From: Zonotrichia leucophrys gambelii
Taxonomy: Eukaryota > Chordata > Aves > Passeriformes > Passerellidae
Direction of reading: 5' to 3'
Assembly: GCF_028769735.1 (NCBI RefSeq)
Contig: NC_088171.1
Span: forward strand, 98,211,412 to 98,275,411
Length of the DNA stretch: 64,000 nucleotides
The notes beneath the pieces were generated by a model, which saw only the letters and a list, made by a program, of their open reading frames with translations, ran no database searches and was not told the DNA's origin. A program made the position numbers and the translations under genes. Shown piece by piece: positions 50,367 through 63,000 of the stretch. Positions within the stretch are counted from its first letter, which is position 1. Each line of letters opens with the position of its first letter.

Positions 50367-50859
50367 GTTTTGTAGCCTGTTTCCATCAATGAGGGGCAAA
50401 CCTTTAGAAAAGGTTTGGGTTTTTTGTTTGTTTCTGAGAGATTTTCTTCAGTATAGACTTTTAGCCACAAAAAAGCAGAGGCATTAAAGTCGTTTTATAC
50501 TTGCATAGGAAACATAAACTTGGCTAGTGTGCTATGCACTAGATTTGCTTGCTGTGAGACCCTGTGATTTATTGGGGCTGAAGTCAGATAACCAGGTAGG
50601 TCTGACATATATTTTCACAAAAAATCCAAGATTGTCTCGGCAAAGATGATATTTTTGGCTCAAAGCTAGTGTTTAGTTGCAAATCCTTGAGGTGCAACAA
50701 AATAGTCTGGTACTACATCAATGTATGTTTGTGTCTAAGCATGTGTCAGCAGTGTCCTGACATACTGGGCTTTGTTAACAAAATTGCAGCCAATTGGCAA
50801 AGGAAAATGATTACTCACTTTTATCTGAAATTTGTTAGATCACATTTTGGATACTTTTA
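50367..50859. other. Noncoding stretch
   Basis: Nothing supported. Confidence 0.4.
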
Positions 50860-51345
50860 GTTTTGGTTTCCAGGTCAAGACATTGGTAAACTGGAGTGAG
50901 TTGAGTGAAGGCCAGCAGAATGGTCAGGGTTGGCACACCTGCCCTCTGAGCAGAAGCTGTAAGAGACAGGTTGTTAACCCACAGACAAGATGGCTTTGGG
51001 AGCACCTTACAGCAGTCTGCCCATATCCACAGGGAACTTAGCAAGAATGTAAATTCCTCTTATGTTGAGGCATGGTAGATGAATGAGAAACAGGAGCCCC
51101 AGACTAAAAGAGGAGAGGTTCCAACTGGAACAAATTGTCCTGGAATCACTCTGAGGACAGCAAAGCACTGGGACAGGCTGCCCAGGAAGTTGTGGCATTT
51201 TTGCCATGGAGGCTTTAGACAGCTGACCCAATGAAGCCCTGAGCAACCTGGTCTAAATGCTGAATTCACTATTAACTCTGAGCAGGATGTTAGAGCACAT
51301 GCTCATCTGAGGTCATTTCCAACCTGAGGGATCCCATTGAAGACC
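50860..51345 (+). mobile_element. CR1 LINE fragment
   Basis: Plus-strand CR1 landmarks appear in order: 'ggtttgcacacctg'-type text near 50,930, 'aacaggagccccagactaaaagagg' near 51,089, 'gcactgggacaggctgcccaggaag' near 51,166, and 'gaggtcatttccaacctgaggg' near 51,309. It is 5'-truncated and diverged. Confidence 0.75.
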
Positions 51346-52097
51346 ATCTTCCAAATTCTGTCATGATTACCGTTGGGTTGCAAGCCACTGAATATATTCT
51401 TATTTTCCTAGGGAAGGTCTAAGTGCAGAACAAATGCATGAAAAGTATTATGAATTATAACATGGGAAAAAATGCAACAATTCTGACTGCAAAATGATAA
51501 CAGTGAATGGAGTTGGTAACAATGTCTTGATTGCTTGGAACATTTAAGACTGTGACTTTTAGAACATATCTAGCTCTTTTGAGAGTTAGTTCACATTTTC
51601 TTTAGGAGCCAATTCTGATTAAGATTCAAAGAGGAATGGTCCAAATCCTACAGTTTTGGTCTTCAGTTAATGTAGTCCATATTTTCATTTTAAAGGGCTA
51701 TATCTTTTTAGCCCTTTATGAATTGTTCTATATTCTCAAATGTTTAATAATAAATTATAGAGGAAACTGTAGGTCAGATTAATTACTCTTTTTGACTCTG
51801 TGTGTGTGCACTAACATTACTGAATGGTCTGTTACTGTTAATTAATCCCACAGCATAATTCTTTGCACTGATTAGGTACCATGCGGGTGCCCCAAGTTCA
51901 GCTATTCAAAGATGTGGACATCTAAGGCAGATGTTACTGCTACTGCTCCTACATGTTGGCAAATATCTCCAATAAAACAGGCCAGGATTTTCCAACTAAA
52001 TAAAATAGGCATGAGAGATTTTGCTGGAAAAGTGCCATACACTTGATGAAATTCATCAGACTAAATATTCTTTTTTATCTCCCCTGAAACATAGCAG
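51346..52097. other. AT-rich noncoding stretch
   Basis: Nothing supported until the polypyrimidine tract at about 52,068-52,085, which precedes candidate exon D. Confidence 0.4.
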
Positions 52098-52220
52098 GAA
52101 GCCTTTCTGCTTTAGGGCGTTGGTTGGTACTCAACAAGCCTATTGAAGAGACAAAAGTCACGAGTGCAGGCAATGTGATTACATGGACTCCCTCACTGAA
52201 GGACAGACCTCTGCTGGAAG
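52098..52220 (+). CDS. Candidate host exon D (unidentified gene)
   Basis: The acceptor is a pyrimidine-rich tract ending ACATAGCAG at 52,097. The donor CTGGAAG|GTAAGG at 52,220/52,221 is near consensus. The exon is 123 bases (41 codons) and begins with two bases completing a split codon. It ends with one base, so it could be skipped without shifting frame. One frame is open, containing SLSALGRWLVLNKPIEETK and GNVITWTPSLKDRPLLE; the other two are closed. Its entry phase does not match the exit of exon C, so at least one exon between them would be missing if they are in one gene. The product is not recognised. Confidence 0.5.
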
Positions 52221-55200
52221 GTAAGGTACTCATAGCTTCCATTTCACCCAGAAGCTAATTGATGTTGATAGATTGTGTACATTTTCCACAAACACTGGAA
52301 GCGGGTTTCATCTCAGGTAGCTTTAGACACTTACAACATGTATGGGATATATCAGAGCTGCTCTGTTAGATTCCTTTTGTTGACAGCAGGGAGAAGTAGG
52401 TACCAAGGAAAATGATTCATCTGACCTGCCTTAGAAATCTGCTGAAGGACGAGATGACTCGTACTTGAGCAAATTGTATTACCTTCCATTGATAGGAAAA
52501 GAAGTTCAGACAAGCAGCCTGACTGCAAGTATATCTGACACAAGGAAACAACACTGATTCATAAATCTGGAACCAACAGAAGTCTTGTAATAAAAGGGAG
52601 AAACAGCCTCATTCCTACAGAAGAGCCACAATTTCAGTGTGCCTGCTTCAGACATTATCAAAACAAATCCACATAAAGAAGTATTACAGTGCTATGATCA
52701 AAACTACAATTCGTAAAAGTTTGAAAATCAAACCTTTTCACATATTGAAGGTTTTTTACCTTTAATAAAGCCATGGAAGATAAGAATGATAGTTTATTTT
52801 TTGTAATCTTTATATATCTGAACGATATTACATTAGCTTTATATATCTGAAACTTTATTTGGCCACCAACCAGTTCTTTCTGAGTACCATCATATACAAC
52901 TTGCAGCAAGTAGCAAAAAAATAAAAACTTCTTTGGAACTCCCCTTGTTTCTTTCTGGGAAGTAAAGTTCATCTCAATCTGAAATCTATAGGGTACCACT
53001 GTAACCAACAAAGAGTTCACAGTCAGCTCACCACAAGTCTTTCTGTTCCTATTTTTCATCATTATAGATAACAATTTCCTAGAGCCTTCTTTGAGGAATT
53101 ATGTAATTTGGGGAAAATATGCCTAAATCTACCTTCTTTTGTCTTTTTTTTTTCTTTTTCCAAATGAAAAAACAACCCTCCATGTTTTCCTCTGATGACT
53201 GCAGAAAGCCCTCAGAGATTACTTGACTGGGAGAAACTGATCAGCCAGAATCAAAACGGAGACAGAAGTCCCAGAGCTGTCCTGGTGGCCTGTAAGGCTG
53301 CCAGGAAGTCTCCCAACTCCAGAGCTCAGCATCATGCCTTGCCTAAGCCCTCTGTCCTCCCCCTGTAGTGCTCAGCTGTGCTGCAATTCCAGCTGCCCAG
53401 AGTGACTCTCTGAGTCATTGCAGTCTCAGCACCACATAATCCTGACAGGGATGTGAACAGAACAAGTTGAGGCTGCAGGGGGAAATGCACACACGCCAAA
53501 AGAAAAGGGAAGCCAAAGTGGTAGGGAAGTGGTAAGTGTGGTCACTGAGCAAAAACATGACACACCCAGAAAGTTGAGCAAGGAAAAAATTGTCCTGTGT
53601 CCCTCCACAGTAGCAATGCAGAGCTTTGAGTGTGACAGAGGGAGCACAACATTCACGTGGAGAGGTCATCACCTTCCCGACCATGGAGAAGAGCAACCAG
53701 AGAGAACAAACTTTCATTGAAAGGGAGGTGAAAGCTTCTAGCAGGTGATGATGATGATGATGGACATTCAGCAAACTTCAGGCTTATTTAGAAAAACCAA
53801 AGGAAGTTTTCAATAATTTATGCTGGATCTTCTTAATAAATAGAAGTGAAGCTTATTTTTGAACATTGTAATCACAGAAAATGATAAAGGGTCCCCTTCT
53901 ATCCCAAGAATCAAGGAAATGAATAAAGCCTGCCATGCTGCTTGCTCACAATTTAGCACATGGGTACCAAAATAACAAAGCATCTCCGACGGTAATTTTG
54001 ACCAGAGTGGCTGACCACCATTATGGGCTGTGGTCACACATCATGACCTTCCTGCAGCAGAGCCAAGTGAAGACACTGCCAGCCCTGCCCTGTTCCCAGC
54101 TTTTTATCTGCATTGTTTACTGGGGCCACAGACTTGTGGACCTGCTGGCATAACTATTCAGTCAGGTGCTCTCTGCTTCAATAAAAGCAACTCAGATGAG
54201 CTGATATGTCATAAATATAAGGCCTTCTCTAGGCTGAGCTGTTGCATCTCACTGGGTCCTGAGGTGATCAATCACCAACATTTCCAGGGATCTTGAACCT
54301 TACCAGCACTGCCAGGGATCTCGAACCTCAGCTACCTCTGGCCAAGGATTGTTACTTAATGGAGAAGGGAGACCAACTCTTTGCCCCTCATGCTGCTGAA
54401 TTCTAACATCTCCATGCTTTTCCCCTGACAACTCTCTCCCTACAAACTCTGCCTTTAAGTCATGCTAAAAATTTTCTGTGATTTTTCTGCTGCCTTGGCC
54501 ATCAGCTTCTTTAGTGTTTCTGTTGTCTTCAGCCTGCCTCCTTCCATGGCATTTTGTCCCACAGTGTCCACTCTCTGTCCAGCAGAGACCTACTCCTACC
54601 GTGTTCAGATCCCTGCAGCTGCTGTGCATTTTGACTCATAGTTCCCAGTGCTTTGGTTGTCTGCTCAGTAAAGAAGCTTATATCTTTTTGGCAGGGTAGC
54701 AAAGTGCATAGGTTCTTCAGGAACACAGTAAATGAGCTGGTCCTTGCTCTGCATTGAAACTAGGCACAGAGAATTGCATTAAGATAGAAATTTCAGTAAC
54801 TATCCAGGCCAGGAGGTATGGTGGGCTGGCTTCCAGAAAGGGACACTGAGAAATGTGCATAGGGAATCCCTGTCTTTAAAGAGCCTTATCTGTTGGAGAT
54901 TTTTTCAGAAATGGCTTAGAAGGCAGCTGTGAGGAGTAAAATTCTCACAGCCGGTTTCTATAAACAGCAGAGGTTCTCAGGTTGTTTTTAATTACAAGTA
55001 AAAGTGACAAACATGAAGGCCTTGAGAACCTTGCATACCAGAGTTCTCAGGCAGCTTTCTCATAACAAGTAGATATTCTATCTTTGGCTGTTTTGGGAAA
55101 GCAAAAATAATTTTGAGAACCCAAATCTTGGTATTGGAAACATAAGGAGGAGTTGGTGTGTTATCTCTGACCTATTGTGAGCTCGGGTTTGCAATATGCA

Positions 55201-58200
55201 TGAACTTAATTGACATGGTTTTAAAAAGTGATTGATTGAGTGAATAAACGGAGTCAGATGCTGATCAAGAAAGGTGGGTCTCTCCCTCCATCTTTAATAC
55301 TTACCCATTCTTTTCTACGGACTCATCTCCAAGGGATTGATGGGTGATCTGAAGGAAAACAGACTACTTTTGCTGTCTGGTCTGAGCTGCCCTTTGCTTA
55401 TGTCTGAAGTCAAACCTTGTGGCTGACAGGCCAACCCTTGTTGGCACCCTTCAGCCTGACCCTGCTTTTGTGGAACCAGCCTTAACAGGGCACCCTCAGC
55501 TCCCAGCACTACAGTGTGTACCTTTAATGTCAGTCTCTGTCTCATGATTTCACTTTCAAATGAGATACACAGTAAAATTTGATGGTAGAGAGATATATGT
55601 CCTCACAAAGGTTCATACTGTTAAATATTACAGCTGATTTCTCCCCAGAATATTCCTACACTGCTGTGTTGGTATATGTACCTTAGTTGGTATGGTTTAA
55701 CTGAGAAAACATGCTTGTAAATGCAGCAGAAATCATTATAAAGGTATCACAAGTAATTTGTAAAACTAAACTTTTTTCATGATGTATAATTAATGAGACT
55801 CAGTCTGTAAATACTTGTGTTCAGCAGATAAAACTATAGACTTCTTATTCCAGAAATGAGATTTGTGATATACACAAAGATCTGAAAAATGGACCAGCAG
55901 TGAGGAAAATGTGCATTTGTCACTCATATCACAAAAATGTTAGAAAAATATGGACGATGATTTTTGAAATGGGCTTAGTATTTTAACAAAAATACTGCAA
56001 AGGCTTAGAAATAGATTAATGCTTTAAGGGCTTCTTAAGTTCATTTTCTCAGAAGTTCTGAACTAAATTCTTCTACAATTCCAGTATTACAGTAAGTCAT
56101 TTATTCTAAATACAACAGGAAAAGAATATCTATCACTTCGATATTTTTAAACTGTCTCCCATAATACATTCTTGATAAATGAAGCATTGTGGGGCCAAGC
56201 TCTAATGGGAGAAGAGCAACACCAATGAAAACACTATTGTCCTTGTGCTACCTTTCATCTCAAACTGCAGATGAAAGCAGTTTTAGCCTTCTTTTCCTTG
56301 GGAAGAACATTTTCTTTTTCCACTCTGTTCAGTTCATTTGCTTTGAAAGCACAAATACATCCACATATATATTTGTCTGAGTTTTTCATCAAAGCACTTA
56401 TCAGAGTGAAGAGACATTGACCTTGTGTTCCTTTAATATTTCACTCATATTGAGTCACCACCTAAGCAATGCTGAGTTTTGTCTTAGAAAATTCTCAGTT
56501 ATAGCCATATTTGGCAAAGAATCACACTATCAAAATACAGATTTTAGAACCACTTTCCTCTTTCAAGAGAAAAGCTAATAACTGGTAAAGTCAATAAATG
56601 GCATATTAAAAATAAAACTTTAAAAATATTTGTGAATCCAATTAGGGTTCATGGAAAGGGTAAGTTTGTCATTGATTTGGGATCTCTTATAAATTTTAGC
56701 AGTTGTGTTTGAAGCTTGAGTGGTCAAAGTGCAAAAAAAAATGTGCCCCATGAGCCCTGCTCAACAACCAAAGGTACTTCAGCCAGTAAAACAAAAACAG
56801 TTCAGCATGAAGAACTCTCATATTTTATTTTTAATGAATATGGGATCAGAGCAGAAATCATTACTTCATCAAAGTAACCTTCATTTCATTAGATACACAA
56901 ATTTGAAATCTCCAAAAATGTCATTCTTAACAATATACCCAAGCCTATTCTTCCAAAACTGTATGTTTCAAAGTTGCAGTAATTCATTGAGAAACACAAA
57001 AGAATTTCATAGAACTTTAGAAAATAAAAGACATTCTTTGGTTAGATTGAGAAACTCACAAATGTTGTCCAAGTTATATATCAATATACTTTTCCATTAA
57101 CATAATTGTTAGTCCTGACATGGAAGACAGTTGTGCACATCTTGAAGTTAAAACATTCCTGGAATTCAGACTAGTTTTTGAACATGTGATTAGAGTGCTT
57201 TTTGAAACAGAAATAAAAGATATGTCACTCAAAGCAACGAAGTTTTTCCTCATCATCCCACACACTTGTAAAAATAGCTGTTGTAAAATGAAATATTATG
57301 AAATTTTTAATTACCCTTCTTCAGAGTAGAATGAAGTAAAAGCAGATGGATAAAAAAGGAAAGGTCATAGTATATGTGTATGAACTAATAACATAGCATA
57401 GATTTCTAGTATAACTGAAGTGTCTCTGATAACATTTTAAATGAAATAATAAGTGTAAATATTTGAGGCAACTAATCTCAATGGTATAAATGTCCAGAAA
57501 TGTACAGTGCTGCAAATATAATTGCTGCACATATTCAGACATACAGTTTTCTAATTCCATATGCAAACATTTGCTTAAGAACTACTTCAGTCAATACGGA
57601 AGAGATTGAAAATTATTCCAAACATTTAAAAATTACACATTATTTCCCGAAAGCTACAGTGAGATGTTTAAATACAAATATTGACAACATTCTCCATTAA
57701 AAATGTAATTTTGAATTATAATAATTTAAAAGTAATGCTAATTTTTTTAGGTATGTTAGACTTGGGATGAACTAGATTTTCTTCATGATCTGAAAATTTG
57801 GTAGTTCTCTTGCCTCAAATACAAATTTTAAGTCTTCATCATGTTCCAGTTACTCAGGTTTTTGTCTACGTCCTCTTCAGACCAAATGGCAACTGATCTC
57901 TTCCTGAGTCGGGACCCACAGAACTGTTGCACACTAAAAATTCTGTTCTGCCTTTGGGACTCTGGGTGTCATCTTGCTTTGGTTTGTTTCTCTGAACCAG
58001 CTCTTGTCACAATCACAAAAGCGGACAACCGTGATCCTCATCCAAGCTGCAGTTTCCCTCCTCTCCTTCTCCAGTATGGAAAAGAGGATCCACATCTTCA
58101 AAACCAGTTGCTATGCTGGTACTAACAGTGTACTCTTATGGGATGGCCAGCAGTTAGTTCAGGCCTCTACACATGGCAGGCCATTCTCAATGTCCTTTTC

Positions 58201-58489
58201 AAAAACTTGATCCTGTCATTTAAATGGCAGAGCATTAAATTAATTAAATAAAGTTAACACATCCAGCAAACTGTCTAGTGAATAGTGACACAATTTTCTC
58301 CTTTACTAGAATGAAAATCACTACAAAGGCATACAAGTACACCTAAGATATAAGTACAGCTATATAAATACTGAAAGGGTATGATCAAATTACTCTTTCA
58401 AGTTGCCTCAAGTTTAAAACTCAAAGGTTTTTTGTGAGAGCTTGTATATGTTTTTTTTTTCAACTACACATAGAATTATTATTTTAAGG
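52221..58489. other. Noncoding stretch with a few unassigned open frames
   Basis: No supported gene. Two consecutive plus-strand frames at 56,720-57,329, separated by one stop, are listed under findings. A (GAT)n microsatellite is at 53,746-53,761. Patches of higher GC near 53.2-53.7, 54.4-54.7 and 55.3-55.5 kb have no repeat identity that I recognise. Confidence 0.35.
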
Positions 58490-58542
58490 CCGGGTCACAG
58501 CCAGCATGGGTTCATTAGGGTAAAGTCCTGCTTGTCAAACCT
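58490..58542 (+). mobile_element. CR1 ORF2 fragment, 5' side of LTR insertion
   Basis: The text 'gtcacagccagcatgggttcattagggtaaagtcctgcttgtcaaacc' is the CR1 reverse transcriptase segment corresponding to S-Q-H-G-F. It stops exactly where the LTR begins and resumes at 58,861. Confidence 0.8.
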
Positions 58543-58854
58543 TGTAGGGGGATAGAATATAACAAAATAAAGGTAGTATAGAAAGTAATCTTACCCCTAA
58601 GGAGTTGCAGCTGAGCCAATTACTAGACCATTAGGAACAGGCCTGACTTTAACAGGCCACAGCTGTAGCCAATGAGGAGAGTGCTATAAAAGAGTGGGTT
58701 GGTTGGTTGAGAGGGAGACTGGAGTCAGTTGGCTGCTGCAAGAAGAAGGAAGTGTCAGTGCTTAGAGGAGCTGCCTATGAGAAACGTCAAGGAGGTATGA
58801 AACTTGTGTAATAAGGAGACAACAATATGGAACCTTTGCAATATAATGACAACA
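58543..58854 (+). mobile_element. Solo LTR (312 bp) inserted in CR1
   Basis: The LTR starts TGTAGGGGGATAGAATAT and ends AATGACAACA, with TATAAAA at 58,685-58,691. Flanks are AAACCT (58,537-58,542) and GAGCCT (58,855-58,860), consistent with an eroded ~6-bp target duplication. The CR1 reading resumes immediately after. It is homologous end to end with the minus-strand LTR at 43,800-44,110. A splice-donor-like GGAGGTATGA lies near 58,791. Confidence 0.85.
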
Positions 58855-58860
58855 GAGCCT

Positions 58861-59890
58861 GGTTTCCTTTTACAACAGGGTAACTCACCTAGTTGATCTA
58901 GGAAAGCCAGCAGATGGATTTTTCTTAGACTTCTGCAAAGCTTTTGATGCTGTCTCTCACAGCTTTCTTCTGGAAAAACTGTCCAGAAGGAACCTGTGAG
59001 AGACAGTACGAAAAGCTTTGCTGGATAACTGTGTTAAGTGATGTGTGAGCAACTGACTCATGGGTCAGGCCAGAAGGGTTACAGTAAATGGGGTGACATC
59101 AGACCAGTCATCTGTCACTAGCTGGGCTATGCAGGGCTCTTGCCTAGCCCAACTCTCTTTAACAGGTTCATTGCCCACCTGTATGTGAGGCTCAAAGCAA
59201 TACTAAGTCTGCTGATTGGTGGGAGTTGTTGACTCTTTTGAGGGCAGAGAGGCCCTGCAGACAGAGCGAGACAATTAAGAGAGATGGGCAATCACCAACT
59301 GTACAGAGTTTTACAAGGGCAAGTGCCAGATACTGTACCTGGGCCAAGTCAGCCCTGGTTGTGTGTATAGATTAAGGAATGTAAGGATGGAGATCAGCAC
59401 TGTGGAAAGGGACCTGGGGGTCCTGGTCAATGGCAAATGGACTGCAGCCAGGAGGGCCAAGCATGTCCTGAGGACCATCAGGCACAGCATCACCAGCTGG
59501 GCAAGGGAGGGTTGAGGTTACTTGTTCTGTTCAGTTTGGAGAAGGTGAGACTGGGGAAAGACTTCATTGCAGTCTTCAACATCTGCATGAGGGGAAGAGG
59601 AGGGGCAGGCACTGATCTCTTCACTCTTATGACCAATTACAGGACTCAAGAAAACAACATGATGCTGAGTTAGAGGAGGTTTAACTTAGATTTCAGGAAA
59701 AGTTTTTTTGCCTGTGGGATGCTTGAGCCCTGGTACAGACTCCCCAGGGAAGTCATCACAGCACCATGCATAACTGAGTTCAACAGGTGTTTGGACGATG
59801 TTCTCAGGCTCCTGGTATGACTCTTGGGGTGTCTTGTGGAGTGTCAAGTACTGGAGTCTGGGATCCTGATGCATCTCTTCCAAACCAGCA
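58861..59890 (+). mobile_element. CR1 LINE, ORF2 reverse transcriptase to 3' region
   Basis: It contains decayed CR1 reverse transcriptase text (FFLDFCKAFDAVSHSFLLEKL-like, about 58,918-58,980). Later ORF2 blocks follow ('gggacctgggggtcctggtcaatgg' near 59,408) and the 3'-region block near 59,540-59,780. It is the 3' continuation of the copy interrupted by the LTR. Stops and deletions make it non-functional. A 40-base inverted duplication is present at 58,935-59,021. Confidence 0.85.
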
Positions 59891-60439
59891 TATTCTATGG
59901 CTTTGTTTCTGTTTTAAAATTGCTTGGGTGTTTTAGGACACTTCTCAAGGTGTGGCTCTCTGTAACAGGCACCTCTTTACACCTCTTTCCTAGTTCATTA
60001 ATTACTTCTTGTAGTTATGCTATTGGAGGCTATTGCAAATTCCTATTTAATTTTCTTCTTAACCTTTTAGAGTATTTGCTTTCTGGTATTGTTGTTCCTA
60101 AAATAGTCTTTCTGTATGCATAGCTTGCATTGTTTTGTTTTCAAAGGAATATTTTTCTTGTCCTAGTTTACCAAGTGAAGCGTATCTTCTTGTGGCAATG
60201 ATTTGTACTGCTCATTATTTAGCCAATTACAGAATCTTTGTTGTTTTTCAAGTTATTGTCTGTGACCTTATTTCTTCTAGGCCAAGGATAGGTGACTGTT
60301 CCATTTAAGTGAACGTGCTTAACTCTAACATGTCAGAGGAATTAAAATCGGTATGGGCTAAATATGAAGGGATATAGCAGCTTTAGAAGATACCACCAGA
60401 GACAGAAAGGGGAAAAAGGAGCTGTGCAAAAATAGATAG
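59891..60439. other. Noncoding stretch
   Basis: AT-rich sequence of normal complexity with nothing recognised. It leads into the degraded tract. Confidence 0.4.
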
Positions 60440-61915
60440 ATAGCATTTTGGGGGTTTTCCCAAAAAAAACATTTTAAAGCAAAAAACAAATGTAGTTTTT
60501 AAAAATACGAAGGGGCTGTTTTCTTCTCTGAAGGGGGGCTGAGGGGAAACATTTTTGGGAAAACTCATCATCCCCCAAAAATGTCTAACCCCAATGGGGG
60601 AAAGGGGGCCCCCCAAAACTATGTCACTTGAAGCTTTGAGGATGAGCACTAATCTCATCTGTGATGCACCCCCCGGTCCACTAAAAATTTCAGAATACAC
60701 AGTTTTGGAAAGGGGGGCCACAAGTTTCATCAAGTCCAACTCCGGCCCCCCAAAAGCACCATTTTTTGAGAGTCACACCATCCCCCAAAAAGTTTTTCCC
60801 AAAACCCCAAATTTTTTTAACTGTGTCAGGGGGGTTTTCCGGGACCCGCTTTTATGGGGACCCCTTCCGTCCTGACACCCAAAGGGTAAAAAAAAACCCC
60901 TTTTTTTGATACCCAAAAAACCCCAAAACCTCCCCCACACAGCCCGGGGCCCTTCCCTAGGTCCTGTCACTGGCCACCACAGAGAAGAATGTCTCCCCCT
61001 CCCCCCCTTCTTTCCCCTCAGGGAACCCCTTAAAATGGCACAAAAGGGCCCCCTTCAGCCTTCCTTCTTCAGGTGAAAAAGACAAAATTACCTCAAAAAA
61101 CCCCCCCATGGGTTTCCCCCTCCAACCCTTAAAACCCTCCTCCCCGGCTCTCCTTCAGATATTCTTTTTTCATTTGATTTTTTTTCCCTTGAAACTGGGG
61201 GGCCCAAAAAATCAAAACAATTTTTTAAGGCAAGGCGGGGACTAGTGCAGGGGGGCCCCAAACCTTTTCCCTTTTTGCGGGGTTTTCCTCTTATGATGAA
61301 CCCCCAAATTTGGGTTTAAAAATTTTTTAAAAAATAAAACTGTAGGGTTTTAATAAAATTTTTAAAAAATGAAATAATTTTTTAAAAAAAAAGGTTTTTT
61401 TAAAAAAAAAAAAAAACCCCCAAAAAAATTTTAAAAAAAAACCCAAATTTTTTTCCCCCCCCCCTTTTTAAAAATTTTTTTGGGGGTTTTTAAAAAAAAA
61501 AGGGGGGGGAAAAAAATTTAATTTTAAAAAAAAAGGGAAAAAACCCAAAAAGGGGCCCCCGGGGCCCCCCCCCCCCCAAAAAACCCCCCCCCCCCCCAAA
61601 AAAAAACCCCCCCCCCCCCCCAAAAAAAAATTTTCCCCCCCCCCCCCAAAATTTTTCCCCCCCCCCTTTTTTTCCCCCCCCCCAAAAACCCCCCCCAAAA
61701 CCCCCCCTTTTTTTTCCCCCCCCCCCCCCCCCCCCAAAAAAAAACCCCCCCCCCCCAAAGGGAAAAACCCCCCCCCCCCCCCCAAAAAAATTTTTTTTTT
61801 TCCCCCCCCCCCCAAAAAAAATTTTCCCCCCCCCAAAAAAAAACCCCCCTTTTTTTTTTTTTTTTTTTTTTTAAAAAATTTTTTTTTTAAAAATTTTTTT
61901 CCCCCCCCCTTTTTA

Positions 61916-61961
<46 letters not shown>

Positions 61962-62380
61962 GGGGGGGTTTTTTTTCCCCCCCCCCTTTTTTTCCCCCTT
62001 TTTTTTAAAAAATTTTTTTTGGGGGTTTTTTTTTTTTTTTAAAAGGGGGGTTTTTAAAAAAAAAAATTTTTTTTTTCCCCCAAAAACCCCCCCCCCCCCA
62101 AACCCCCCCCAAAAAAAAAAAAAGAATTTTTCCCCCCAAAAAAAATTTTTTTAAAAAATTTTTTTTCCCCCCCCCCCCCAAAAAAATTTTCCCCCCCCCC
62201 CCTTTTTTTAAAAAAAAAAAATTTTTAAAAAACCCCCAAAATTTTTTGGGGAAAAAAAATTTTTTTGGGGGGGAAAAAAAAGGGGAAAAAAAAAAAAAAA
62301 AAATTTAAAAACCCCGGGGCCCCAAATTTGGGGGGGTTTTTTTTTTAAAAAAAAAAAAAAAAACCGGTTTCCCGGGGGGG

Positions 62381-62420
<40 letters not shown>

Positions 62421-62433
62421 CCCCCCAAAAAAT

Positions 62434-62478
<45 letters not shown>

Positions 62479-62799
62479 TTTTAAAAAATTTTTAAAAAAA
62501 AAAAATTTTAAAAAAATTTTTTTTTTTTTGGGGGGGGGGAAAAAATTTTTTAAAAAAATTTTTTTTTTTTTTAAAAAATTTTTCCCCCCCCCCCAAAAAA
62601 AAAATTTTTTTTTAAAAAAAAAAGGGTTTTTTTTTTTAAAGGGGGTTTTTGGGGGGGGGGAAAACCCCCCCCCCAAAAAAAAATTTTTTTTTTTTTTTAA
62701 AAAAAGGGTTTTTTTTTTTTTTTAAAAAAAATTTTTTTTTTTTTTTTTTGGGAAAAAAAAAAAATTTTTTTTTGGGAAAAAAATTTTTTTTTTCCCCCC

Positions 62800-62836
<37 letters not shown>

Positions 62837-63000
62837 CTTTTTTTTTAAAAAATTTCATTTTTTCCCCAACCCCTTTTTTTCCCCTTTTTTTAAAAAATTA
62901 AAAAAGGTTTTTTTTTTTTTTTGGTTTTAAAAGGTAAAATTTCCCCCAAAAATTTAATTTTTTTTGGCCAAAAAAATTTTTACTAAATTTTAAAAAGTAA
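60440..63000. other. Homopolymer-expanded, unreliable sequence
   Basis: Runs of A, C, G and T lengthen progressively, and from about 61,370 to 62,930 almost the whole sequence is homopolymer blocks of 4-30 bases. No biological repeat class I know looks like this. Open frames here (poly-Gly/Phe/Lys/Pro) are meaningless. It most likely reflects failed consensus or basecalling. Confidence 0.85.
60650..61080 (-). mobile_element. CR1 LINE, readable through corrupted sequence
   Basis: In plus orientation the order of minus-strand CR1 landmarks survives despite stretched homopolymers. These are 'tcatcaagtccaactcc' near 60,728, 'gagagtcacaccatcc' near 60,768, 'ggtcctgtcactggccaccacagagaagaa' near 60,960-60,990 and 'cccctcagg' near 61,014. 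Confidence 0.65.

Noticed and set aside
53746..53761. (GAT)n run, also seen near 36,339
   Set aside because: Short ordinary microsatellites.
61468..62930. Long poly-Gly, poly-Phe, poly-Lys and poly-Pro frames
   Set aside because: They are products of the homopolymer artefact and have no biological meaning.
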